Below, in pieces: positions 1 to 5,745 of a stretch of 7,027 bases of DNA. Position numbers and translations under genes: made by a program. The notes under the pieces were generated by a model. The model was not told the DNA's origin, did no database searches, and saw only the letters and a list, made by a program, of their open reading frames with translations. Position 1 is the first letter of the stretch. Each line of letters begins with the position of its first letter. The stretch is taken from positions 1-7,027 of the forward strand of contig QAKL01000076.1 in NCBI GenBank assembly GCA_003343815.1. Direction: 5' to 3'. The stretch comes from Clostridiales bacterium (GTDB taxonomy: Bacteria > Bacillota > Peptococcia > Peptococcales > Peptococcaceae).

Positions 1-377
1 GTATCGCGGGGCGGCCACGCCGAGCAATAGCTCAGCGCAATACTGCGTTTGCCCTCTTTGGCAAAGGACTCCCAAATAAAATCAGCCGTCACATTTTCAC
101 TGGTCCAGTTCACATTTTCGATATCCAGCCCCTCACCCAAGGTCTGATTACCGTAGCAGGTAATACCGTGAGTTCTGGGCCAGCAGCCGGTCGCAATCGA
201 AGTCCAGTTCGGCGGTGTTACACTCGGCAGACAGCCAATCATCGCCAGATTCTCATTCGCCACACCGCTTTCCAAAAGCTTTTTCAAATTAGGCATCTTA
301 CCCTCTGCCATCAATCTTTTTACCTGTACCGGATCAGCAGCATCTAAGCCGATAACCATCGCTCTTTTTAAACCCAT
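1..377 (-). CDS. Alkaline-phosphatase-superfamily phosphodiesterase/phosphatase, N-terminal part (gene runs off left edge)
   Basis: Seen: an open frame starts with ATG at 377 and is still open at base 1, giving 125 codons without a stop. A ribosome binding site AAGGAG lies 8 nt upstream. The protein begins MGLKRAMVIGLDAAD, a hydrophobic strand ending in an acidic metal ligand (D12). It continues with MPNLKKLLESG (28-38) and then PSVTPPNWTSIATG (51-64), with H70-G71-I72 after it. Family knowledge: this layout is that of type I phosphodiesterase/nucleotide pyrophosphatase enzymes of the alkaline phosphatase superfamily, where the Thr in the (T)PPxWTS segment, here T54, is the nucleophile and two metal ions, usually zinc, sit at the site. 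There is no signal peptide, so it is probably cytoplasmic. It lies 95 bp behind the SLC13-like permease with no convincing terminator between, so cotranscription is likely. The remaining metal ligands lie beyond the window and the substrate (phosphodiester, phosphonate or sulfate ester) is unknown. Confidence 0.8.
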   Translation of the reverse strand, partial: MGLKRAMVIGLDAADPVQVKRLMAEGKMPNLKKLLESGVANENLAMIGCLPSVTPPNWTSIATGCWPRTHGITCYGNQTLGEGLDIENVNWTSENVTADFIWESFAKEGKRSIALSYCSAWPPRD

Positions 378-472
378 AAAGAACACTCCTTTTGATCTGA
401 AATATATAGTGATTGCTTCCTGCCACTTTAAAAGAAAGCAGAAAACTTAAGCTAAACCTATTTAGATATTAC

Positions 473-1957
473 TTACATCGGACAGAAAATATTGGGGAAT
501 GTCAAGGTCATAATAACCCAAATCACCATTGTCAATGGGATCCATACCGCGCATATTTTATAAAGGTTCCTTGGCTTAACCCAATCGGTTTTGGCGAATA
601 CCATCGCCGCCATCATACTGCCGGAGGGCGCCAAGAATGCCAGCTGAGTGCCAAAGTAAACTGCCATCACAGCAATCATCGGATTATATCCCGCTTGCAG
701 CAAAATAGGTCCCAAAATCGGCGCAAAAATCATTTGCAGAACCATATTCATCGAAAACTGGCTGACAATACACATAACAATCATTACCAAAATCACAAAG
801 CCTAAAACCGACATTTTGGATAAAAGCGGAATAATAACCATACTTAAATAAGCTACAATCCCTGTCCCTTGAGAAGTGATAGAAGCAGCGATAGTCATAA
901 TAGCTGCGGTCAATAAAATCATATTCCAGTCCATCGCATGCATCAGACGATCAAAGGTAGTTAAAGTAGTTCCGTCCTTTTTCATCAGAACGATTACCGC
1001 AATAACCGTTAAGGTCGAAACACCGACTACGCCCATACGATTTAAAGTTGAAATTATCGGCCATGTTTTCGGCAAAATAGCCGGAACGGCACAGCCTAAA
1101 ATGAAAAGTGCCAAAACTATCGCACCGTGTTTTTGCTCTGTAGTCAAACCCTTTCCTTTATTTTCTTGCATTTTCTGTGCCAAAGCAGCAGAGCCTGCTT
1201 TAAATTTGCTGGTATCAATGCGCAAAATAAATTTACCTACGAAAATGTAAGTAACTACCATCGTTAATAACGGCACAGCTATACACATGGTATACTGCAA
1301 AGTAGTTAACGGATGTCCTAATGCTGAAGCGATTATTCCTCTGGTATAAATAGAGTGAGGTAAGAAAGCCGGCCAAACAGTGCATAATCCAAGATTAGCG
1401 GAAATGCCTAAAAGCATATATACAGGGAACATATCGTCCTTGGTATAGCCCATTTCCTTAAATAAAGGTATTACAAATTCAAACATCATAATAATCAAAA
1501 TAACTACGTTAAATACACCGGCAATTAAAATACCTGCCACCCATAAGAAAATCATAAATACCCAAGGCTTGCCAATAGTAAATTTTCTGGTAATAAGCCA
1601 TGTGGCTATCCACTCGGTTAAACCTGTACCTGCAACATAATTAAAAGCAATAAAAGCCACCAGCATCATCATTGCTGTAGAGTTCGTCAGGGCCATTCCC
1701 AAAGCAGCCTCGGGAGATGCACAATACTCCGTAAAACCCAACATTAAAATACCTGCCAATGACGGCCAAAGCATCCCGCAAGTCATCCAACCGTAAATCA
1801 TGCCTATAAATATACCTATAACCTGCATCCCAAGCGTAGTAATTGGTGCCGGTGCCGGAATAAAATGAAACGCAATCATTACGCCAAAAATTATTGCAAT
1901 ATTAATATAATTTCTAATAATCTTTTTATTAACTCCACTTTCAGTTGTTACTGTCAT
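473..1957 (-). CDS. SLC13/DASS-like anion permease (divergent)
   Basis: A 494-residue, very hydrophobic inner-membrane protein with roughly 11-13 membrane segments (for example about 16-33, 41-76, 93-110, 132-165, 221-245, 277-296, 308-326, 366-398, 403-422 and 467-488) and a cytoplasmic-looking charged loop near 246-276. Two similar halves are visible, each with a TGLTEW-like or N-containing hairpin followed by a Gly/Pro-rich re-entrant segment (186-202 with SANLG and WPAFLPHS; 437-452 with FLAPSGS). This is the architecture of SLC13/DASS (CitT-like) sodium- or exchange-driven transporters of di/tricarboxylates or other anions. The usual SNT sodium-site signatures are not intact (FNV at 149-151 and SMN at 402-404 occupy the expected places), so ion coupling and substrate are open. 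The start ATG at 1957 has an AAGGGG-type site about 9 nt upstream. It follows a LysR regulator gene and precedes a phosphodiesterase gene on the same strand, which suggests regulated uptake linked to catabolism. Confidence 0.75.
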   Translation of the reverse strand: MTVTTESGVNKKIIRNYINIAIIFGVMIAFHFIPAPAPITTLGMQVIGIFIGMIYGWMTCGMLWPSLAGILMLGFTEYCASPEAALGMALTNSTAMMMLVAFIAFNYVAGTGLTEWIATWLITRKFTIGKPWVFMIFLWVAGILIAGVFNVVILIIMMFEFVIPLFKEMGYTKDDMFPVYMLLGISANLGLCTVWPAFLPHSIYTRGIIASALGHPLTTLQYTMCIAVPLLTMVVTYIFVGKFILRIDTSKFKAGSAALAQKMQENKGKGLTTEQKHGAIVLALFILGCAVPAILPKTWPIISTLNRMGVVGVSTLTVIAVIVLMKKDGTTLTTFDRLMHAMDWNMILLTAAIMTIAASITSQGTGIVAYLSMVIIPLLSKMSVLGFVILVMIVMCIVSQFSMNMVLQMIFAPILGPILLQAGYNPMIAVMAVYFGTQLAFLAPSGSMMAAMVFAKTDWVKPRNLYKICAVWIPLTMVIWVIMTLTFPNIFCPM

Positions 1958-2001
1958 TGCACATGACCCCTTTCCGTCTCAAAATTTTAACAACTTTCCA
2001 T

Positions 2002-2026
2002 GATAAATCATCGGCCGATATTTATC
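2002..2026. promoter_or_regulatory. Dyad in the permease 5' UTR (possible operator or RNA hairpin)
   Basis: Arms GATAAAT (2002-2008) and ATTTATC (2020-2026) flank the self-complementary core ATCGGCCGAT (2010-2019), with a single unpaired base at 2009. The dyad begins a few bases downstream of the predicted transcription start (about 2030), a place typical for a repressor operator. As RNA it would form a stable stem about 45 nt before the permease start codon. Which role applies cannot be decided from sequence. Confidence 0.5.
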
Positions 2027-2036
2027 TTATATATTT

Positions 2037-2065
2037 ACTATATGCCATTGCATCGTATAAGTCAA
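2037..2065 (-). promoter_or_regulatory. Sigma-A-type promoter of the permease-phosphodiesterase unit
   Basis: On the minus strand, TTGACT (2060-2065) is the -35 element and TATAGT (2037-2042) the -10 element, separated by exactly 17 bp. Predicted transcription start is about 2030, giving a 5' UTR of about 73 nt before the ATG at 1957. It lies between two dyads, which suggests regulated expression. Confidence 0.75.
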
Positions 2066-2080
2066 ACTTAATATTTTTAA

Positions 2081-2125
2081 TTTTATGTATATAAATTAAA
2101 TATCGTTTAATTTATATACATAAAA
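2081..2125. repeat. AT-rich palindrome with perfect 20-bp arms, candidate LysR-type regulator site
   Basis: Bases 2081-2100 and 2106-2125 are perfect inverted repeats around the 5-bp centre TATCG (2101-2105). The centre lies about 73 bp upstream of the predicted permease transcription start and the near arm ends 15 bp before the -35 box. LysR-type activators usually have their recognition site near -65, so position fits an operator for the regulator encoded next door. The distal end overlaps the T-tract of the LysR gene terminator (2122-2127). It could alternatively act as a second stem for stopping transcription, but it is all A/T apart from one G-C pair per arm and lacks a following T run on the minus strand. 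Confidence 0.6.
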
Positions 2126-2148
2126 AAGACTCGAGCTTGTCTCGAGCC
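2122..2148 (-). terminator. Rho-independent terminator of the LysR-type gene
   Basis: Read on the minus strand: stem GGCTCGAG, 5-nt loop ACAAG, stem CTCGAGTC (8 pairs, one G-U), then six T. It starts 4 nt after the TAG stop of the regulator gene, so the regulator is transcribed apart from the permease. Confidence 0.9.
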
Positions 2149-2152
2149 TTGG

Positions 2153-3097
2153 CTACTTATGCTTTGCATATACCGTTTCTTTCGCAATCGTTTGCAATAT
2201 TTTCTGTGTTTCTTCAGAAAGCTTTTTATTATAGCAAACAAGAACCGATATGCGCATTTCCGTTTTAATCGGTATCACTCTTGAATTATCCTTCATACTG
2301 CCAAAATGCTGCCCAAAAACCAAATAATTTTCGCTACAAACGCTTACTCCTTTGTTTTTTGCCAAAAATGCCGACAACACCGCAATATTGTTATATTTCC
2401 CGACGATATTCAGCTTGCCGTGTGTTTCTAACATTTCAAAAATCGGCAATGCCAAATCATACCCCTCGGAAAACATCAATAACGGCAGCTTTAAAACCTC
2501 TTTTGGCGTAATCTCCTTGATATCCTCCGACAGCAGCGGATAATCCTTGCTGCAATAAACGCATGGTCTGGAGGTCGCAATACGAATAAAGCGCACATTG
2601 GGATAATCAGCCAATATTTTATCGATAGGCTCTGTGAAAAAGTTCAGCAAAACCGCATCTTTATCGTCATTGACAAACTGCAAATATCGCTCATTGCCGC
2701 AGGAGGTGTCGGGGATATTTACCTCAATGCCAAATTTTTCAAACATATTGAAAATATCCGTCAAATTTCCTTGGTAATAGCCGCGAGACAAATATAAGGT
2801 CAGATGCTTTTTATCCTGCACATCAAGTGCCTTGCTGTTGGTTTGCTCAATGATTTTTTGGACATTTTCCATCTGCTCGACCACTTTGCCGAAAGCCTCG
2901 GCTATTTTGCAGGCAGGCTCGGTTAATTCTATACCGCGATACGTCCGCTCCAAAAGTGAAATGCCGATCTCCTTTTCCAATTTATGAATAGCAGTGCTGA
3001 CAGCTGATGGGGTCACAGGAATCGATTCTGCCGCTAATTTTACCGAATTAAAGCGATGCACTAAATACAAATAATACAGTTGTTCAAATTTTAGCAT
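2153..3097 (-). CDS. LysR-family transcriptional regulator
   Basis: A 314-residue protein, the usual LysR length. The N-terminal winged helix-turn-helix is clear at about 1-60: LAAESIPVTPSAVSTAIHKL (21-40) is the turn and recognition helix, followed by EKEIGISLLER and a linker helix at about 60-93. The rest (about 95-300) is the two-lobed effector-binding domain that senses a small molecule. The start ATG at 3097 has AAGGAGG 6 nt upstream. It has its own consensus promoter and terminator. Unlike the textbook divergent arrangement, it lies upstream of and in the same direction as its probable target, the SLC13-like permease gene, with a large palindrome between them. Target and effector are inferred from position; a transported organic anion is the simplest guess. 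It may also regulate itself, but no clear operator is visible at its own promoter. Confidence 0.95.
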   Translation of the reverse strand: MLKFEQLYYLYLVHRFNSVKLAAESIPVTPSAVSTAIHKLEKEIGISLLERTYRGIELTEPACKIAEAFGKVVEQMENVQKIIEQTNSKALDVQDKKHLTLYLSRGYYQGNLTDIFNMFEKFGIEVNIPDTSCGNERYLQFVNDDKDAVLLNFFTEPIDKILADYPNVRFIRIATSRPCVYCSKDYPLLSEDIKEITPKEVLKLPLLMFSEGYDLALPIFEMLETHGKLNIVGKYNNIAVLSAFLAKNKGVSVCSENYLVFGQHFGSMKDNSRVIPIKTEMRISVLVCYNKKLSEETQKILQTIAKETVYAKHK

Positions 3098-3177
3098 TAT
3101 TCTCCTCCTTCATCCCAAGTTAGCTACAGTAAAATAAATATGCTCTCTTTTGCGAGCCAAATACTCATTTTATTAAA

Positions 3178-3206
3178 ATTATAATTAAAACTTGCCTTTT
3201 TGTCAA
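3178..3206 (-). promoter_or_regulatory. Consensus sigma-A promoter of the LysR-type gene
   Basis: Minus strand TTGACA (3201-3206), 17-bp spacer, TATAAT (3178-3183): a perfect match to consensus in both boxes and spacing. The 5' UTR would be about 73 nt and contains a small GC-bearing stem (about 3142-3157). Such strength is notable for a regulator gene. Confidence 0.85.
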
Positions 3207-3225
3207 TATACGCATTTTTAGACAG

Positions 3226-3256
3226 AAAAAAGCCCCTATCCATACGGATAAGGGCT
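3226..3256 (-). terminator. Rho-independent terminator after rpmA
   Basis: Minus strand: AGCCCTTATCC, loop GTAT, GGATAGGGGCT (11 pairs, one T-G wobble), then a six-T run shared with the stem end. It lies about 10 nt after the rpmA stop and closes the rplU-prp-rpmA transcript. Confidence 0.93.
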
Positions 3257-3266
3257 AAATTTCTAA

Positions 3267-3563
3267 TTACACAGCACTCTGCTCTGCAACCGGATAAACG
3301 CTGACTTGCTTTTTATCGCGGCCTTTTCTCTCATAGCGTACAATGCCGTCTACTTTGGCAAACAAGGTATCATCGCCGCCGATACCTACGTTAGTACCGG
3401 GATGGATTTTCGTACCTCTTTGTCTGTATAAAATGTTGCCGGCTAAGACAAACTGACCGTCGGATCTTTTAGCGCCCAAACGTTTGGAATGGGAATCACG
3501 ACCGTTCTTAGTACTACCAACACCTTTTTTCGATGCGAATAACTGAAGGTTAAATTTTAACAT
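3267..3563 (-). CDS. rpmA: 50S ribosomal protein L27 (with Prp-cleaved N-terminal extension)
   Basis: A 98-residue basic protein with the L27 signature: SKKGVGSTKNGRDSHSKRLG (11-30), then GQFVLAGNILYRQRGTKIHPG and the conserved C-terminal DGIVRYERKGRDKKQVSVYP. L27 is part of the large subunit and its N-terminus reaches toward the peptidyl transferase centre. Residues 1-10 (MLKFNLQLFA) match the extension found in Bacillota, which the Prp protease removes after the Phe-Ala, exposing SKKG. The prp gene is directly upstream, with a 12-nt gap. The ATG at 3563 has AGGAGG 7 nt upstream, and that site abuts the prp stop codon. A terminator follows, so obg is not in this transcript within the window. 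Confidence 0.98.
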   Translation of the reverse strand: MLKFNLQLFASKKGVGSTKNGRDSHSKRLGAKRSDGQFVLAGNILYRQRGTKIHPGTNVGIGGDDTLFAKVDGIVRYERKGRDKKQVSVYPVAEQSAV

Positions 3564-3575
3564 AACGACACCTCC

Positions 3576-3908
3576 TCAGCTCGTAATATTATCTAATTTC
3601 ACATGCTCTGGATACTCCATGCTGACACCGTTTAAACCGATGAGCAAAGTTTTTAATATCGCCTGAGCCTTAATTTCTTTCTCGTTTGTTAAACTTTCGT
3701 CAGGTAAACGACAGCTCACTAATCCGTCGTCGCTTTGCTTAATCATTACCGGACCTACCTGCTCTAACAGAGAATTTACCGCAGTAATCGCCAAAACAGA
3801 TACCGCCGCGCAAACTATATCCTCTCCGTGCGGAGCGTAATCGGCATGTCCTTTAATATCAAAGCCCACTAAACGCTTAGACTGCCAAAAAATCTGCGCA
3901 CTAATCAT
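3576..3908 (-). CDS. prp: Ribosomal-processing cysteine protease Prp (YsxB family)
   Basis: A 110-residue cytoplasmic protein, normal length for Prp. The catalytic pair is visible: H21 in FDIKGHADYA and C33 in GEDIVCAAVS. Family knowledge: Prp cleaves the N-terminal extension of L27, and its gene lies between those for L21 and L27 in Bacillota; processing is essential in Staphylococcus aureus. The substrate motif is present in the neighbouring L27, so the pair is functionally coherent. The ATG at 3908 overlaps the rplU stop codon by one base (TAATG), with GAGG a few nt upstream inside rplU, which points to translational coupling and matched output with the ribosomal proteins. Confidence 0.95.
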   Translation of the reverse strand: MISAQIFWQSKRLVGFDIKGHADYAPHGEDIVCAAVSVLAITAVNSLLEQVGPVMIKQSDDGLVSCRLPDESLTNEKEIKAQAILKTLLIGLNGVSMEYPEHVKLDNITS

Positions 3909-4219
3909 TACGCCTCAATCTTTTCTACAGTAACTTTGGTGAACGGCTGACGATGACCTTTTTTACGACGATAGTTCTTTTTCGCTTTAAATTTGAAAAC
4001 AACAACTTTTTTAGCTTTGCCGTTACCTTCAACTTTTAAAGTTACTTTCGCACCCTCGACATAAGGAGCGCCGACTTTCAATTCGCCGTCTTTATTAACC
4101 ATTAATACTTTGTCAATAGCTACGGTTTCACCGGCCTCAGCGTGTAATAATTCTACTTGCAATACATCGCCCTCTTGGACTTTGTACTGTTTACCGCCGG
4201 TTTCAATAACTGCGTACAT
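3908..4219 (-). CDS. rplU: 50S ribosomal protein L21
   Basis: A 103-residue protein beginning MYAVIETGGKQYKVQEGD, the standard L21 start, followed by a lysine-rich middle (KVEGNGKAKKVVVFKFKAKK) and the conserved C-terminal NYRRKKGHRQPFTKVTVEKI. It binds 23S rRNA in the large subunit. The frame is open upstream to an ATG at 4309, but the start at 4219 is chosen because AGGAGG lies 9 nt before it and because the upstream part is the structured leader and has no L21-like sequence. It is first in the rplU-prp-rpmA operon, with its own promoter and leader. Confidence 0.98.
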   Translation of the reverse strand: MYAVIETGGKQYKVQEGDVLQVELLHAEAGETVAIDKVLMVNKDGELKVGAPYVEGAKVTLKVEGNGKAKKVVVFKFKAKKNYRRKKGHRQPFTKVTVEKIEA

Positions 4220-4323
4220 CAAAAAACACCTCCTCCAGAAGTACTCGCCCAATACCAGGCAGCCTTTGCGGCATTTCCAAGCCCGTTCAGTGCGGTTGAA
4301 AAAGGGCATAAGCCCACTTACAT
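4220..4323 (-). promoter_or_regulatory. L21 leader RNA (5' UTR of rplU, probable autoregulatory structure)
   Basis: The roughly 100 nt between the predicted transcription start and the rplU ATG are richer in G/C than other leaders here and full of short complementary blocks: GGGC-TTAT-GCCC (4304-4315), GCC-GCAAA-GGC (4262-4272) and several further GGGC/GCCC copies that allow alternative pairing. Bacillota have a known conserved L21 leader motif at this place, through which L21 is thought to repress its own operon. Assignment is from position and general resemblance, not from a covariance-model match. The 5-T run after the first short stem (4299-4303) is weak as a terminator. Confidence 0.7.
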
Positions 4324-4329
4324 CAAATT

Positions 4330-4358
4330 ATTATACAATAATTTGATCTTTAAGTCAA
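4330..4358 (-). promoter_or_regulatory. Sigma-A promoter of the rplU-prp-rpmA operon
   Basis: Minus strand TTGACT (4353-4358), 17-bp spacer, TATAAT (4330-4335). Near-perfect consensus, as expected for a ribosomal protein operon; transcription should start near 4323. Confidence 0.88.
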
Positions 4359-4393
4359 GCACAATTTCCAAACTTTCGCCTCTTTTTTGCAAG

Positions 4394-4420
4394 AAAAACG
4401 GCCGGATACACATCCGACCG
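4394..4420 (-). terminator. Rho-independent terminator after rpmE
   Basis: Minus strand: CGGTCGGAT, loop GTGT, ATCCGGCCG (9 pairs, one T-G wobble), then five T. It lies 6 nt after the rpmE stop and about 35 bp before the rplU promoter, separating the two transcripts. Confidence 0.92.
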
Positions 4421-4426
4421 CAGAAA

Positions 4427-4630
4427 TCAACCTCTTTTATATTTCTTGTTAAAAGCTTCTACACGGCCGGCAGCTGCACGGGTGTGATGTTTGCCGGTGT
4501 AAAAAGGATGGCACTGAGAGCAAACCTCAACTTTGATATCCTTATTGCTGGTTGATTTGGTTTCGAAAGTATTACCGCAGGCACAGTGTACTTGCACGGT
4601 ATTAAATTGTGGATGAATACCTTCTTTCAT
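4427..4630 (-). CDS. rpmE: 50S ribosomal protein L31 (zinc-binding form)
   Basis: A 67-residue protein beginning MKEGIHPQFNTVQVHCACGN, the typical L31 start. Four cysteines, C16 and C18 in CACG and C37 and C40 in CSQC, form the zinc ribbon of the C+ (zinc-containing) type, followed by HPFYTGKH and a basic tail. L31 bridges the two ribosomal subunits. In many bacteria C+ L31 is replaced by a zinc-free paralogue under zinc starvation; no paralogue is in this window. The frame is open to an ATG at 4666, but the start at 4630 is chosen because AGGTGG lies 6 nt upstream and family members begin here. It is monocistronic, with its own promoter and terminator. Confidence 0.98.
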   Translation of the reverse strand: MKEGIHPQFNTVQVHCACGNTFETKSTSNKDIKVEVCSQCHPFYTGKHHTRAAAGRVEAFNKKYKRG

Positions 4631-4673
4631 TTCTTTCCACCTCTTTTTTGAAATTCTTATTGACACTCTTCTA

Positions 4674-4702
4674 AGTATACATATAAAATTCGGTCAAGTC
4701 AA
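4674..4702 (-). promoter_or_regulatory. Sigma-A promoter of rpmE
   Basis: Minus strand TTGACT (4697-4702), 17-bp spacer, TATACT (4674-4679), giving a short leader of about 37 nt. An overlapping TTGACC five bases downstream would give only a 12-bp spacer, so the first is preferred. No zinc-regulator (Zur) operator is evident. Confidence 0.8.
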
Positions 4703-4749
4703 GTAAAATTTCGCATTAAAGCAAAAAAATTTTTATACTTAGCCAATCG

Positions 4750-5733
4750 CTATTCTGCGCCATTTTCTAAGCAATCATCTAACTTTTGCCGCAGACTTTC
4801 TTTGGCTTTTGCCAGATAATCCTCACTCATAATATCTTTATATATTTCCTCCAAAGTTTCTTGGAGGACGTTAATGCTCGAAAGCATTTTTTTGATACTG
4901 CGCGGATTGGGCCATTCTTCTGCCATTTCTTTTAAACACGGCGCAAAATCTGTCATCTTTTGCGCGGAGATCGCCAGATTTAAAGCAGGCACGCTCAAAA
5001 CCTCCGCCCGCTCGCCGTCCCAACTGTCGTAATAAATTATCGCTTCGTATCCCGCCGCTCCCGCCTGTTCCGCCAACTCCTCCAAAGCCGCGGTTTTATC
5101 GGGCATTTTCGGCGGCAGATAATATTTTCTCGTAATATCTGCCAATATCTCCCGCAGGCACTCTGCTAACGACTCTCCGTCCAGCCCGCGGACAAAGCGC
5201 ACCGCAGGCTTTGGTTTGTCGCGGAAAAAATATTCCGCGGCAATTTTTTTCACCAATCTTTGCTGCGCCTTTTCATCTATCTCTGCCTCCGGCAAATGAT
5301 TGGCGTTGATCATTTTGCAGCTTTCGCTCAAAAGCTCCAGATTAACTCTGATTTCTTCCTCCAAATCCACGATTTTCGCCGCATAAATATCGTAGATCTC
5401 CTGATCGAGATATTCCGTTAAATCAAAAATTTCCGCATTCTTCGTCCTTTTCTCCTCACCGTAGTCGGCTATGATGATCTTCCTTTTCTTTACGATGAGC
5501 CCCTCTAACAAAGCCTGATTCTGCGCTTGATGGATTAATTCCACATCCTGCCCCTCACGAGCCAAAATATGTGCCACTGATTTATACATCTCGGTGCGTA
5601 TCTTGGCTGAGGCACCTTCAACAAGGATAATGTGCTTCATTTTCAAAGCTTCCTCGGTAAAAAAACTTTTATAGCCGTCCTTGGTATAGCTTGCTAAAAA
5701 TGCGTCCGTAAGCTTCCCCATGCGAATTTTCAC
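4750..5733 (-). CDS. PRK06851-like tandem P-loop domain protein with both Walker A motifs degenerate
   Basis: A 327-residue soluble protein, probably cytoplasmic, without signal peptide or membrane segment. The layout recalls the PRK06851 family of tandem P-loop ATPase-like proteins. Domain 1 (about 5-135): MGKLTDAF, GYKSFF, a strand KHIILVEG (33-40), then AREGQDVELIHQAQNQALLEGLIV and KIIIADY, ending in an acidic helix. Domain 2 (about 175-290) repeats this order: RFVRGLDGES, KYYLPP (203-208), AAGYEAIIYYDSW, then VPALNLAISAQ. Where GxxGxGK(S/T) is expected, the first copy reads EGASAKIRT (39-47) and the second PPKMPDKTA (207-215), so neither is a normal nucleotide-binding loop; only K213-T214 remains. 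It is somewhat shorter than relatives as I remember them. The start is GTG at 5733 because AAGGAGG lies 7 nt before it; the in-frame ATG at 5721 is too far. It follows the LtaS-like gene by 60 bp. Function is unknown; family assignment is from memory of sequence pattern. Confidence 0.6.
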   Translation of the reverse strand: MKIRMGKLTDAFLASYTKDGYKSFFTEEALKMKHIILVEGASAKIRTEMYKSVAHILAREGQDVELIHQAQNQALLEGLIVKKRKIIIADYGEEKRTKNAEIFDLTEYLDQEIYDIYAAKIVDLEEEIRVNLELLSESCKMINANHLPEAEIDEKAQQRLVKKIAAEYFFRDKPKPAVRFVRGLDGESLAECLREILADITRKYYLPPKMPDKTAALEELAEQAGAAGYEAIIYYDSWDGERAEVLSVPALNLAISAQKMTDFAPCLKEMAEEWPNPRSIKKMLSSINVLQETLEEIYKDIMSEDYLAKAKESLRQKLDDCLENGAE

Positions 5734-5745
5734 AGCCGCCCCTCC

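Noticed and set aside
378..472. Possible terminator or promoter between the permease and phosphodiesterase genes
   Set aside because: Only a bulged, weak stem and no T run or convincing -35/-10 pair; the two genes are best read as one transcript.
413..1250. Plus-strand open frames at 413-805 and 876-1250
   Set aside because: They lie opposite the permease gene, have low-complexity composition typical of antisense frames, and lack ribosome binding sites or recognisable domains.
2281..2543. Two plus-strand frames within the LysR-type gene
   Set aside because: They are antisense to a clearly recognised regulator and show no family features.
4220..4309. N-terminal extension of L21 from an ATG at 4309
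   Set aside because: L21 normally begins MYAVIETGGKQ, which has a strong ribosome binding site at the correct spacing; the upstream codons are the leader RNA.
4110..4555. Plus-strand frames across rplU, its leader and rpmE
   Set aside because: They cross a promoter, a terminator and two certain ribosomal genes on the other strand, with no protein-like motif.
4631..4666. N-terminal extension of L31 from an ATG at 4666
   Set aside because: The extension spans the true ribosome binding site and starts at about the predicted transcription start; L31 normally begins MKEGIHP.
4703..4749. Possible terminator after the P-loop-like gene
   Set aside because: Only a 4-bp stem (TAGC/GCTA) can be formed, separated from the T-rich stretch by several bases; too weak to call.
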